Assembly: GCF_029844725.1 (NCBI RefSeq)
Contig: NZ_JAOCKJ010000001.1
Location: 558,001-622,000, forward strand
Source of the DNA: Pantoea sp. GD03673
Lineage (GTDB): Bacteria > Pseudomonadota > Gammaproteobacteria > Enterobacterales > Enterobacteriaceae
DNA: 64,000 bases
Direction of reading: 5' to 3'
Position numbers and translations under genes: made by a program. A model generated the notes under the pieces. It saw only the letters and a list, made by a program, of their open reading frames with translations. It searched no databases and was not told the DNA's origin. Shown here one piece after another: positions 30,790-39,587 of the stretch (position 1 is the stretch's first letter; each line of letters starts with the position of its first letter).

Positions 30790-31647
30790 TCAGGGTTTGC
30801 CAGGGACCACATAGGCACCTGAATCAATCAGGTAGCGTTCGGCATTTTCGATTTTGCTGACGGCCTCACGGCCATGACGGGCCACCAGCATCGCCAGCAG
30901 ACATTCAGCCAGCCCCATACCGGAAACCACAGAAGGAAAGAACGAGGGGCTCTCCACCGAGAACAACAAAGTACAGTCGGCGGCCTGCGCCAGGGGAGAA
31001 ACAGGGGAATCCGTAATCGCGACGATTTTCGCCCCCGCCTGACGGGCAGCCTGCAACACCGTCAGTGATTCACGAGAATAGGGCGCAAAACTGGTCAGCA
31101 AGATCGCGTCCTGCGCCGTCAGTTCGCGGGTAAAGACTTCGATATTGCTCGCCAGGCCATCGATCAGAGAAACCTGGCGGTTGAATAAGCGATAGATATA
31201 AAACAGTGACCAGGCGATGGGAAAACTGGCACGAAATCCACAGATGTAGACGTTATCGGCCGCATCCAGCAGGCTGACGGCTTTATCCATCTTCTGATGA
31301 TTATCACGTTGCGTTGCCGCAAGGTTAGCCTGATGCGCCTGAAAGACCTCTTCGTAAAGCTGAGGCTGGGTCGGTTTAGCGATCAGTTTTTCAGCTTTAG
31401 AGACGTAGGTATCATCGCGCAGACCGATATCATCAATAAACGCGTCTTTAAGCTCACCCCAGCCCTCATAGCCCAGCCGCTGTGCCAGTCGCATCAGCGT
31501 GGCAGGTTTTACCCCCGCTTCTGTGGCAAAAGCCCGCATGGACTGCACCACGAGCTGATTCGTATTCTGAAGTGAAAACTCGGCAGCGCGTTGTAACACA
31601 GGCGACAACGTACTGAACTGGCTGACAATTTTTTCCCTGGGATTCAT
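30790..31647 (-). CDS. MurR/RpiR family transcriptional regulator
   Basis: The 285-residue protein has an N-terminal RpiR helix-turn-helix (about 1-75, ATEAGVKPATLMRLAQRLGYE) and a C-terminal SIS domain (about 115-250, YICGFRASFPIAWSLFY and ILLTSFAPYSRESLTVLQAA). It belongs to the subgroup found next to amino acid transporters and aminotransferases rather than sugar genes. It is encoded upstream of, and in the same direction as, the aminotransferase operon, with the direct repeats between, so it probably controls that operon. Confidence 0.88.
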   Translation of the reverse strand: MNPREKIVSQFSTLSPVLQRAAEFSLQNTNQLVVQSMRAFATEAGVKPATLMRLAQRLGYEGWGELKDAFIDDIGLRDDTYVSKAEKLIAKPTQPQLYEEVFQAHQANLAATQRDNHQKMDKAVSLLDAADNVYICGFRASFPIAWSLFYIYRLFNRQVSLIDGLASNIEVFTRELTAQDAILLTSFAPYSRESLTVLQAARQAGAKIVAITDSPVSPLAQAADCTLLFSVESPSFFPSVVSGMGLAECLLAMLVARHGREAVSKIENAERYLIDSGAYVVPGKP

Positions 31648-31821
31648 GGCGGCACTTCATCGGCTGGCTGATGCTGGCATCTAATCACATTTAGGATCCA
31701 GACTCCACTCTCAGACATTCCGCCCCGCCACGCCAGCAGATGCAGGGGGTTGTGTCATGCAGAGAAATACTGGCGGCGAGAGACATTGCGAAGCGGTCAG
31801 ATGAAGGCAGAAAGATTTACA

Positions 31822-31853
31822 CAAAAAGAACCCCAGCAAGCGGTACTGGGGTT
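31822..31853 (-). terminator. Intrinsic terminator after cutC
   Basis: On the minus strand AACCCCAG/CTGGGGTT with a 9-nt loop is followed by TTCTTTTT. It lies 60 bp after the cutC stop; the remaining intergenic bases up to the rpiR start (31648-31821) show no gene. Confidence 0.85.
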
Positions 31854-31912
31854 TGGTACTTGCAAACACCACGTCAATGATCGGCGTGCTGCGCGGCAAA
31901 ATCGGTTGTAGT

Positions 31913-32665
31913 TCAGGCGACCCGAACGGTGCTCATCTGCATCACGCTTTTCATCGCCTCAACCACATCGCCGTCTACACAATAGCGGCTGAATTCGTCG
32001 GTTTCGGCTTCTGAACACATGGAGACCCCCGCTTTGCGGTAGCGCATCGGCGACGCCACCAGGCGACTGGCCGAGCTGTGAACTTCATCAATCCCCATGT
32101 CGAGAAACTTTTGCAGGTTGCTGAGACGCACGCCCGCCCCTGCCATAATGATAGGACCGTTACTGGCCTCATTTAGTTCCCGGAGTAATGCAATTCCGTT
32201 TTCAGCGCTCTGCTGCTGACCGGAGGTCAGAATTCGCGCCACCCCCAAATCCGTTAACTCTTCCAGTGCGCGCTTTGGGCTGTGACAGAGATCGAAGGCG
32301 CGATGGAAGGTCACGGCCAGGCCCTCACACAGCGCCATAATCTGTCGCATCTGGCTCTGATGAATATGGGCGTCCTCATCCAGCATCCCGATAACCAGAC
32401 CGGGAAAACCGAGTTCACGGATTAACGCCACATCCGATTTCATCGCGTCAAATTCGCGTGCGGTATAACAAAAATCGCCACCCCGTGGCCGGACAATAGG
32501 ATGAACCGGAATTGACACCTCGCGCCGGGCGGCATTCAGCATCCCCACCGATGGCGTCAGCCCGCCTTCACGCGGTGCGGCACACAGCTCGATGCGATCA
32601 GCGCCCGCCTGTTGTGCGGTCACGGCGCAATCCACGCCATAGCAGCAAATTTCCAGTGTGGTCAT
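31913..32665 (-). CDS. cutC: CutC family protein (copper homeostasis-associated)
   Basis: The 250-residue TIM-barrel protein aligns with E. coli CutC (248): [68 protein letters not shown]. CutC was named for copper tolerance in E. coli, though its biochemical role is unsettled and an RNA-mediated effect of the locus has been suggested. The start at 32665 ([10 protein letters not shown]) has AGGAG upstream. It diverges from the MalY-like gene and marks the right edge of the accessory block, where E. coli-like gene order resumes. Confidence 0.93.
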   Translation of the reverse strand: MTTLEICCYGVDCAVTAQQAGADRIELCAAPREGGLTPSVGMLNAARREVSIPVHPIVRPRGGDFCYTAREFDAMKSDVALIRELGFPGLVIGMLDEDAHIHQSQMRQIMALCEGLAVTFHRAFDLCHSPKRALEELTDLGVARILTSGQQQSAENGIALLRELNEASNGPIIMAGAGVRLSNLQKFLDMGIDEVHSSASRLVASPMRYRKAGVSMCSEAETDEFSRYCVDGDVVEAMKSVMQMSTVRVA

Positions 32666-32750
32666 TCTCTTCTCCTTTACATGACTCTGGTTCAAGGCAG
32701 ATTCATCAGTTAGTCTGGCTGCTGGAATGAGTTTACCGGGAAAGTTAACT

Positions 32751-33896
32751 ATGGCATTCAATTTCGACCAACGGATAGACCGTCGTCACAGCGATAGCCT
32801 TAAATGGAACAAATATGCGGACCAGGACATTCTGCCGCTGTGGGTGGCAGACACCGATTTCCGATCGCCTGACTGCGTCATCGATGCAATTAAAACCCGT
32901 GCCGGACATGGGATTTTTGGCTATGGCGACACGCCAGCAGCATTTATCGACAGCGCGACAGGGTGGCTGGCCTCACGCTATCAGTGGCACGTTAATCCGG
33001 AGTGGATTGTGGTGTTGCCGGGTGTTGTAAGCGCACTGAATCTCGCCGTGCGGGCATTTACCGCGCCGGACGAGCTGACGATTGCCCCTACCCCCATTTA
33101 TCCGCCGTTTCGCGGTGCGGCAAAACTGGCCGAGCGCGGTCAGATCACGCTGCCGCTGACGCTGCAACAGGGACGCTGGCTGCTGGATACCGATGCGGCT
33201 GAAGACCAGCTCACTGGCAAAGCGCGGCTGTTGATGCTGTGTAACCCGCAGAATCCGGGCGGCACGGTTTATCGTCGCGACGAACTGCAGGCACAGCTGG
33301 AATTTGCGCAGAGGCACGATCTGATTGTCTGTTCCGATGAAATCCACAGCGATCTGCTGCTGGAACCGGGCGTTAAGCACATCCCGTTCGCGTCGCTGAG
33401 TGAGGATGCGGCCCAGCGCAGTGTGACGCTGATGTCACCGTCCAAGAGCTTTAATATTGCCGGTCTGGGTGCGTCCATCGCCATCATCCCGAATGCCGAA
33501 CTGCGTGCGCGCTTTAACCGGATGCGACGCGGTATTGTGCCGGAGGTAGATATTCTGGCACTCACCGCTGCGGCAGCGGCCTGGCGCGAAGGGGAACCCT
33601 GGCTGCAGGCGCAGAATGCTTACCTGCGCAGTAACCGTGACTGGCTGGTCTCGCAGGTCAATAAAATGGCCGGCCTGTCCGTCGCCGCGCCGGAAGCGAC
33701 TTACCTGGCCTGGATTGACGCCAGTGCGCTGGGCGTAGCCAGCCCTGCCCTCTATTTTGAGAAGCACGGACTGGGTTTAACCGCCGGACGTGAGTTTGGC
33801 GATGACCAGTTTGTCCGGCTCAATTTCGGCTGCACCCGTGCGCTGCTCGATGAGGCTGTTGCGCGCCTGAAGCGGGCGGTCGCTGCCCGGATCTAG
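32751..33896 (+). CDS. MalY/PatB-family pyridoxal-phosphate C-S lyase or aminotransferase
   Basis: The 381-residue fold-type I PLP enzyme has the MalY/PatB features: an early [62 protein letters not shown] and the PLP lysine K232 in [13 protein letters not shown]. Members split cystathionine or cysteine conjugates into pyruvate, ammonia and a thiol. It could be a cystathionine beta-lyase, or release thiols such as odorants or plant-derived cysteine conjugates. The start at 32751 ([12 protein letters not shown]) has GGGAA upstream. Its stop codon shares the palindrome CTAG with the convergent yecM stop. Confidence 0.86.
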   Translation: MAFNFDQRIDRRHSDSLKWNKYADQDILPLWVADTDFRSPDCVIDAIKTRAGHGIFGYGDTPAAFIDSATGWLASRYQWHVNPEWIVVLPGVVSALNLAVRAFTAPDELTIAPTPIYPPFRGAAKLAERGQITLPLTLQQGRWLLDTDAAEDQLTGKARLLMLCNPQNPGGTVYRRDELQAQLEFAQRHDLIVCSDEIHSDLLLEPGVKHIPFASLSEDAAQRSVTLMSPSKSFNIAGLGASIAIIPNAELRARFNRMRRGIVPEVDILALTAAAAAWREGEPWLQAQNAYLRSNRDWLVSQVNKMAGLSVAAPEATYLAWIDASALGVASPALYFEKHGLGLTAGREFGDDQFVRLNFGCTRALLDEAVARLKRAVAARI

Positions 33897-34453
33897 TGCT
33901 GTTCGCTGGCGACAATCTCCTCAAGCCGCCACGGATGAAACTTGATCGTGGTCTGCCCATCCGTCACCGCCAGGGTCGGATTGGGCAGACGCTCATTCTC
34001 GCCCTGTGGTGAGCTGGTTTTAAACGAAATGCCCGGCTGCGTCAGCGCGTCGTCGGAGAGCAATGCCATCGCACGCATACCCAGCGTCTGGTGATCGCCG
34101 CGTAACACCACCTCGATATGCTCCCAGCCTTCATGGCGATAACGCTTTTCACCCGGCCACGGCAGTTCAACCACATCAATCTGCCTGCCCGCCACGAACA
34201 GCGGATCATGCAGTTTAAACAGGCAAATCTGCCTTCCGTTGATCATCGCGGCTGAAAACTCAGTGCCAATCTGCCGCAGGCCTTGCTGCCAGCGCATCGC
34301 TGTCGTGTCCTGATGGCAACGCACGGCGATGTGGTCAACCTCCAGATCCTTAAGGCTTAAACCGAGTCGCTGCGAAAAAATTTGCAACGATTCTTCGAAA
34401 CGTCCTAAATCTGTCTTTAAATCATCCAATTCTGCCGGAAAAGATCGCTCCAT
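33893..34453 (-). CDS. yecM: VOC superfamily protein YecM
   Basis: The 186-residue protein is similar to E. coli YecM, with a glyoxalase/VOC-like fold and putative metal site. The conserved core reads VDHIAVRCHQDTTAMRWQQG, INGRQICLFKLHDP, VVELPWPGEKRYRHEGWEHI and LPNPTLAVTDGQTTIKFHPW. Function not established. The start at 34453 is preferred (AGGA nine bases upstream); an ATG at 34483 is in frame. It is divergent from the argS region as in E. coli. The stop overlaps the PLP-enzyme stop within CTAG (33893-33896). Confidence 0.92.
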   Translation of the reverse strand: MERSFPAELDDLKTDLGRFEESLQIFSQRLGLSLKDLEVDHIAVRCHQDTTAMRWQQGLRQIGTEFSAAMINGRQICLFKLHDPLFVAGRQIDVVELPWPGEKRYRHEGWEHIEVVLRGDHQTLGMRAMALLSDDALTQPGISFKTSSPQGENERLPNPTLAVTDGQTTIKFHPWRLEEIVASEQH

Positions 34454-34650
34454 TACCGCAATTCCTCTCTCTTTGTTTAGCATTTATAATCTGTCTGGTT
34501 TACTGTGCGCCGCCTGCCCGGCAACACAAAATGATAAGATTCATCTTATTTGAACCGGAATTTAACGCAAAACCGTATAATAACATCTTTCATTTCGGAT
34601 TTATCTCCTGTTTAGGACCATGAGTTCCTTGATGAAAACAGGTTAATTTA

Positions 34651-34664
34651 TTGATTTAAATCAA
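34651..34664. promoter_or_regulatory. Perfect FNR box upstream of a microprotein gene
   Basis: TTGAT-TTAA-ATCAA is an exact match to the FNR consensus TTGAT-N4-ATCAA. It lies 103 bp before the small ORF at 34768, with an AT-rich -10-like TATTTA at 34691-34696, which puts the site near -45. The yecM start is 198 bp away in the other direction. Anaerobic control of the small ORF is inference. Confidence 0.7.
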
Positions 34665-34767
34665 CTTCTTTAATACAATAAGATAACTCTTATTTAAAGA
34701 TCAAACAATTGCAGCCCATCCTGCCTTCCTATAAATTTGACCTAACACAACCAAAAGGAATGGCTCT

Positions 34768-34890
34768 ATGTCTATGCTCATCGTTGTCGCTGTCCTGATC
34801 GCACTGATGGGGTTTGCAATCTCCCGCCATTGGAAGGTGCGTGAAGATAAAAGCGTAAAGAACCCGCGTCGTCATCTTCGACGTCGCTAA
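34768..34890 (+). CDS. 40-residue membrane microprotein
   Basis: This short open frame encodes MSMLIVVAVLIALMGFAISR then HWKVREDKSVKNPRRHLRRR. Residues 3-18 form a single hydrophobic helix, and the last 20 residues are strongly basic (about ten Lys/Arg), so by the positive-inside rule the tail faces the cytoplasm. AAGGAA lies before the ATG at good spacing. I do not recognise the family. A perfect FNR box upstream and an inverted repeat downstream (34898-34926, GGGAAACA/TGTTTCCC) suggest an independent unit in the yecM-argS gap. An sRNA in the same place is an alternative. Confidence 0.65.
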   Translation: MSMLIVVAVLIALMGFAISRHWKVREDKSVKNPRRHLRRR

Positions 34891-34941
34891 CGCCTTTGGG
34901 AAACATCTTCTTCAGCTCTGTTTCCCCGCTTCATCCAACTG

Positions 34942-34970
34942 CTGACGCCCACCGACATTTCACGTATACT
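34942..34970 (+). promoter_or_regulatory. Probable sigma-70 promoter of argS
   Basis: A -35-like CTGACG (34942-34947) and -10 TATACT (34965-34970) are separated by 17 bp. The transcript would start near 34977 with a leader of about 125 nt before the argS GTG. Confidence 0.6.
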
Positions 34971-35100
34971 TTTCCCCTCATTTTTTTCCGTTTTGTCTGC
35001 CCATCCGTTTCGGCCCCTTCGTGACGCGATGCGCTCAGGCAAGATGATGACAGCCCGGCTTAGCAGGTCCGGGCGTTGTTAAGCACATGAAGGTAACTCG

Positions 35101-36831
35101 GTGAATATTCAGGCTCTTCTTTCCGCAAAAGTCAGTCAGGCAATGGTTTTAGCCGGCGCACCCGCCGATTGCGAACCGCAGGTTCGTCAGTCTGCACGGG
35201 TTCAGTTTGGAGACTATCAGGCCAACGGCATTATGGCCGTGGCGAAAAAGCTGGGACAGGCACCGCGACAGCTGGCGGAAGCGGTGATTCAGCACCTCGA
35301 CCTGACCGGCATCGCCAGCAAAGTTGAAATTGCCGGACCGGGCTTCATCAATATCTTTCTCGATCACAACTGGCTGGCAACCCAGGCCCGCGAAGCGCTG
35401 AGTCTGCCACGTCTTGGTGTGCAGCTGGCCGAGCCGCAGACGATTGTGGTTGACTACTCCGCGCCAAACGTCGCAAAAGAGATGCACGTGGGTCACATCC
35501 GCTCCACCATCATTGGTGACGCGGCGGTGCGCACGCTGGAATTTCTTGGACACAACGTCATCCGTGCCAACCACGTTGGCGACTGGGGTACGCAGTTCGG
35601 CATGCTGATTGCGTTCCTGGAAAAGCAGCAGAATGAAAATCACGCGGAGATGGCGCTGGCCGATCTCGAAGGCTTCTACCGTGAAGCCAAGCGCACCTAT
35701 GACGAAGCTCCTGAGTTTGCCGAACGTGCGCGCAGCTATGTGGTGAAATTGCAGGGCGGTGATGATTACTGCCGTCAGATGTGGAAGAAACTGGTCGACA
35801 TCACCATGAGTCAGAACCAGAAAATCTATGACCGGATGAACGTCACGCTGACGCGCAATGATGTCATGGGTGAAAGTCTCTACAACGATATGCTGCCTGG
35901 CATCGTTTCCGACCTGAAACAGAAAGGTCTGGCCGTTGAAAGCGAAGGCGCGACCGTGGTGTTCCTGGATGAATTCCAGAACAAAGAAGGTGAGCCAATG
36001 GGCGTCATCATCCAGAAAAAGGATGGCGGCTACCTCTACACCACCACCGATATCGCCTGTGCGAAATACCGTTACGAAACGCTGAAAGCAGACCGTGTGC
36101 TGTATTACATCGACTCACGTCAGCATCAGCATCTGGTTCAGGCCTGGACCATCGTGCGTAAAGCGGGTTATGTACCGGCGTCTGTGCCGCTGGAGCACCA
36201 TGCGTTTGGCATGATGCTGGGCAAAGATGGCCGTCCGTTCAAAACCCGTAGCGGCGGCACCATCAAGCTCTCCGATTTACTGGATGAAGCCTGGCAGCGT
36301 GCCTACACGCTGGTGCGTGAGAAAAACCCGGAGATGAGCGAAGCGGAAGTGAAGACGCTGGCGGAAGTGATGGGCATCAGCGCAGTGAAATACGCTGACC
36401 TGTCAAAAAGCCGCACCACCGACTACATCTTCGACTGGGACAACATGCTGGCGTTTGAAGGCAACACCGCGCCTTACATGCAGTATGCGTACACCCGCGT
36501 GCTCTCCGTTTTCCGCAAAGCGGGAATTGATGCCGATTCGCTGGATGCAGAGATCGTGATCACCGAAGAGCGCGAAGCACAGCTGGCGGCGCGTCTGCTG
36601 CAGTTCGAAGAGGTTATCACCCAGGTGGCTCGCGACGGCACGCCACACGTCATGTGTGCTTATCTCTACGATCTGGCCGGGCTGTTCTCCGGATTCTACG
36701 AGCACTGCCCGATTCTCAGTGCGGAATCAGAAGCGACCCGCCTGAGCCGACTGCAGCTGGCCGCGCTGACCGCGAAGACGCTGAAGCAGGGTCTGGATAC
36801 GCTGGGTATCGATACCGTCGAGCGCATGTAA
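35101..36831 (+). CDS. argS: Arginine-tRNA ligase ArgS
   Basis: ArgS charges tRNA-Arg. The 576-residue class I synthetase (E. coli 577) has the Add1 domain at its N-terminus and the HIGH-type motif in [37 protein letters not shown] is conserved. The KMSKS position is degenerate as in E. coli ([17 protein letters not shown]). The C-terminal anticodon-binding domain ends [16 protein letters not shown]. The start codon is GTG; a GAAGG site precedes it. Confidence 0.98.
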   Translation: MNIQALLSAKVSQAMVLAGAPADCEPQVRQSARVQFGDYQANGIMAVAKKLGQAPRQLAEAVIQHLDLTGIASKVEIAGPGFINIFLDHNWLATQAREALSLPRLGVQLAEPQTIVVDYSAPNVAKEMHVGHIRSTIIGDAAVRTLEFLGHNVIRANHVGDWGTQFGMLIAFLEKQQNENHAEMALADLEGFYREAKRTYDEAPEFAERARSYVVKLQGGDDYCRQMWKKLVDITMSQNQKIYDRMNVTLTRNDVMGESLYNDMLPGIVSDLKQKGLAVESEGATVVFLDEFQNKEGEPMGVIIQKKDGGYLYTTTDIACAKYRYETLKADRVLYYIDSRQHQHLVQAWTIVRKAGYVPASVPLEHHAFGMMLGKDGRPFKTRSGGTIKLSDLLDEAWQRAYTLVREKNPEMSEAEVKTLAEVMGISAVKYADLSKSRTTDYIFDWDNMLAFEGNTAPYMQYAYTRVLSVFRKAGIDADSLDAEIVITEEREAQLAARLLQFEEVITQVARDGTPHVMCAYLYDLAGLFSGFYEHCPILSAESEATRLSRLQLAALTAKTLKQGLDTLGIDTVERM

Positions 36832-36838
36832 TTGCTTA

Positions 36839-36864
36839 AACGGAGAGGGCACCCCCTCTCCGTT
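36839..36864 (+). terminator. Terminator-like hairpin after argS
   Basis: AACGGAGAGGG and CCCTCTCCGTT form an 11-bp perfect stem with a short loop 7 bp after the argS stop. The U-run is weak; a T-rich stretch follows about 12 bp later. Confidence 0.65.
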
Positions 36865-36921
36865 ACTGACTTTCCGGTTTTTCTCCCCTCTCCCCCACTT
36901 TCTCAGCAGCAGGATGGCGTC

Positions 36922-37872
36922 ATGTCACTAGCCGCGCATCTCATCAGCAGCCATCTTCCCACCATCCGGCAGTTGCAGTGCTTTCTGGCTGTGGCGCACG
37001 AGCTTAATTTTCGCCGGGCTGCAGAGCGGCTCAGCATGACGCAACCGCCGCTCACCCGGCAGATTCAGCGTCTGGAAGATCTGCTGGGCCAGTCGCTGTT
37101 CTGCCGTTCCACCCACGAGGTGACGCTCACCGATTCTGGCCGTGCGCTGGTGGCACAAGCAGAGGCGATCCTCATTGCGCTGAGTGCCTTAAAGCAGGAT
37201 GCACAGCCTGCCGGGGGCAGACTTCGTATCGGCATGACCCGCACGCTGAACGCTGAACTGATGCCACCGCTTAACCGGCAACTCGCCGCGCTTCATGCCA
37301 GCGATGAGATGGCGATGCCGAGCCTGACCTCCGCTCAGCTGCTGCAAAGCCTGGCGAAAAACCAGCTGGATGTAATTATTACCGGCGAACGGGGCCCGGA
37401 CGCAGAAAATGCGGTGCAGTACGCCTGGGTTTATCAGGAACCCCTGCTGGTTGCTATGCCGTCGGCGCATCCTGCCAGCCTGACAGAAAAAGTCACGCTG
37501 GAGTCACTGGCTGACCTGCCGCTGTTCTGGTTTCCGCGCAGTGCTAACCCGCTGTTTTATGATAAGTGTGAGCGCTACTTCGCCACGCTCAGCATCACGC
37601 TGAAACGGATCAGGGAGCCGGAAGACTCCCTGCTGATGCTGTCGCACATCGCCAGAGGCAAGGGGTTTGCGCTGATGCCGCAGTCAACGTGTACCTTTAA
37701 TCAGGCTGGCCTCTGTTACCGTCCACTGGCTGAACGTGCAGCCCGGCAGCTGATGATTGATGTTTATGCGGCGATTCGCGCCGATGAAAAAAATGAGGCG
37801 GTTCTCAATGCGCTGAAACGCCTTTCGCTGCCCGCTGACGGCGACGACGCCCTGCCTGATCCGCGCCGCTAA
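36922..37872 (+). CDS. LysR family transcriptional regulator
   Basis: The 316-residue protein has the LysR helix-turn-helix (about residues 16-75, FLAVAHELNFRRAAERLSMT followed by QPPLTRQIQRLEDLLG) and a two-lobed effector domain. It is not present between argS and flhE in E. coli. It lies 174 bp upstream of the aldo/keto reductase in the same direction, so it may regulate that gene; LysR genes more often face away from their target, so the link is only inference. The start at 36922 (MSLAAHLISSHLPTIRQLQC) has AGGA upstream. Confidence 0.87.
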   Translation: MSLAAHLISSHLPTIRQLQCFLAVAHELNFRRAAERLSMTQPPLTRQIQRLEDLLGQSLFCRSTHEVTLTDSGRALVAQAEAILIALSALKQDAQPAGGRLRIGMTRTLNAELMPPLNRQLAALHASDEMAMPSLTSAQLLQSLAKNQLDVIITGERGPDAENAVQYAWVYQEPLLVAMPSAHPASLTEKVTLESLADLPLFWFPRSANPLFYDKCERYFATLSITLKRIREPEDSLLMLSHIARGKGFALMPQSTCTFNQAGLCYRPLAERAARQLMIDVYAAIRADEKNEAVLNALKRLSLPADGDDALPDPRR

Positions 37873-38046
37873 GTCGCTGTTTCTCTTATCCCGCGCTGGC
37901 TGTGATTGCCAGCATACGGGGTCCCGTCCCGGTAAAAGCCTGACGCCCCTCTCCGCCCCCTGATACCTTTTCTGCATAACGCAAAGAGCAATTCATTGCT
38001 TTCCCGCCGGGTGAAACAATCGCCTCTCACTGACGAGGAGAGACAC

Positions 38047-39045
38047 ATGAAAAAGCGAACGTTAACGCAGGGTATGGACGTCAGCGCCATCGGTTATGGC
38101 GCGATGGGGCTCAGCGAATTTTATGGTCAGACCAACGACGCTCACTCACTGCAACTGCTCAGCCAGCTGCGCGAGCTGGGTATCACCTTTATTGATACCG
38201 CCGATCTCTACGGGCGCGGCCACAATGAGCAGTTGATAGGCCGGTTTCTTGCCGGGATGAGTAAGGCCGAACGGCTGACCTTTACCGTTGCGACGAAATG
38301 TGGCATTGAGCGGCCAGCGAATGAGGCCTATGCCCGCACCATCAACAATCAGCCGGACTACATTACCCAGAGCTGCCATGCCTCTCTGAAACGGCTGGGC
38401 GTTGAGCGAATCGATCTTTTTTATCTGCATCGGATCAGTCCGGCGACGCCGATTGAGGAGAGCATGACCTGCCTCAGCCGTCTGGTGCAGGAGGGAAAGA
38501 TTGGCCGGATTGGGCTGTGTGAAGCCTCTGCTTCAACGCTGAGCCGGGCGCATGCAATCCATCCGCTGGCCGCGTTGCAGACAGAATATTCACTCTGGAC
38601 GCGCGATATTGAAGCAGAGATTCTGCCGAGGGTGAAACAGCTTGGCATTGGCCTGGTGCCCTATTCACCGCTGGGCAGAGGTTTTCTGACCGGTAAATAT
38701 CGCAAAAACAGCGAGTTTGCCGAGGGCGACTTCCGCAAACATAACGACCGTTTTCAGCAGGACAATCTCGATCACAATCTGCTGCTCCTCAACGCGATCG
38801 CGCCGCTGGCCGGGAAATATCACGCCACCACCGGGCAGATCGCGCTGGCCTGGCTGCTGGCGCAGTATGAAAAAATTGTGCCGATACCGGGCACTAAACA
38901 GATCGCCTGGCTGACTGAAAACGCGCAGGCCGCAGAGATTGAGCTGGAAGCGGAAGACCTCCGGTTGCTGAATACCCTTCATCAGCAGATTGAGGTAAAA
39001 GGTGGCCGTTACTCTGAAGAGGGAATGAAAGGGGTTAATGCCTGA
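38047..39045 (+). CDS. Aldo/keto reductase
   Basis: The 332-residue NADPH-dependent reductase has the complete catalytic tetrad: D50 (TFIDTADLYG), Y55, K84 (TVATKCGIE) and H128 (LFYLHRISP). The C-terminal nucleotide-binding pattern PIPGTKQIAWLTENAQA is also present. The family reduces aldehydes and ketones; the physiological substrate is unknown. The start at 38047 (MKKRTLTQGMDVSAIGYGAM) has GAGGAGA upstream. Together with the LysR gene it is an insertion between argS and the flagellar genes. Confidence 0.88.
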   Translation: MKKRTLTQGMDVSAIGYGAMGLSEFYGQTNDAHSLQLLSQLRELGITFIDTADLYGRGHNEQLIGRFLAGMSKAERLTFTVATKCGIERPANEAYARTINNQPDYITQSCHASLKRLGVERIDLFYLHRISPATPIEESMTCLSRLVQEGKIGRIGLCEASASTLSRAHAIHPLAALQTEYSLWTRDIEAEILPRVKQLGIGLVPYSPLGRGFLTGKYRKNSEFAEGDFRKHNDRFQQDNLDHNLLLLNAIAPLAGKYHATTGQIALAWLLAQYEKIVPIPGTKQIAWLTENAQAAEIELEAEDLRLLNTLHQQIEVKGGRYSEEGMKGVNA

Positions 39046-39134
39046 TGCCTGAACATGACTTCGTTTGTGAGTGATCTGCGGTTAGTGAGTGCGGTCTTAA
39101 TTGCTCATTAATTGCTCGCTAAGTGACCTGCCAG

Positions 39135-39161
39135 CCGATGCACAACATTGCTGTGCATCGG
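39135..39161. terminator. Inverted repeat between the reductase and flhE
   Basis: CCGATGCACA/TGTGCATCGG is a 10-bp perfect stem with a 7-nt loop, between two convergent genes. There is no U-run on either strand; probable bidirectional terminator. Confidence 0.6.
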
Positions 39162-39194
39162 TGTCTTCGGGGACGGGGTCACTGATGCAGCCGG

Positions 39195-39587
39195 TTATTC
39201 GTAATTGACCATCACTTCGCTGCTCACCACCCGTAATCCTGGTGGCAGCGCACCGCTTCCGGGAAAGCCAAATACCATGTGCAGGGTCTCACCGGCGTTC
39301 AGATGTGCCAGTCCCCGCGTGGTGCCGCTGGCCCCCTCCAGGGTGGTGCAGCGCTGCTCGCCGCACAGCCTTACCTCAAGACCAGCGGGTGCTGGCCTGC
39401 TCAGCTGATAACGCCAGTTTATGATGCTGACCTCACCGCCGACGTCGGTGGGTGGCGTCAGCGGCTGCGCCCGTTGCCAGCTGCCACGGTTCGCCAGCGG
39501 CGGGCCACTGGCTGTGGCGCTCCAGGCACCACCGGCCGCGTGAGCCAGCAGCGGCAGCATGAGGAACATCGTTAAAAGTCCGCGCAT
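39195..39587 (-). CDS. flhE: Flagellar protein FlhE
   Basis: FlhE is a small periplasmic protein that influences flagellar export and proton leakage through the flagellar secretion apparatus. The 130-residue protein (E. coli 130) has a signal peptide (MRGLLTMFLMLPLLAHAAGG). Family residues include WRYQLSRPAPAGLEVRLCGE, a Cys pair (LCGEQRC) and the end SSEVMVNY. The ATG overlaps the flhA stop (TGATG). Last gene of the flhBAE operon. Confidence 0.9.
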   Translation of the reverse strand: MRGLLTMFLMLPLLAHAAGGAWSATASGPPLANRGSWQRAQPLTPPTDVGGEVSIINWRYQLSRPAPAGLEVRLCGEQRCTTLEGASGTTRGLAHLNAGETLHMVFGFPGSGALPPGLRVVSSEVMVNYE

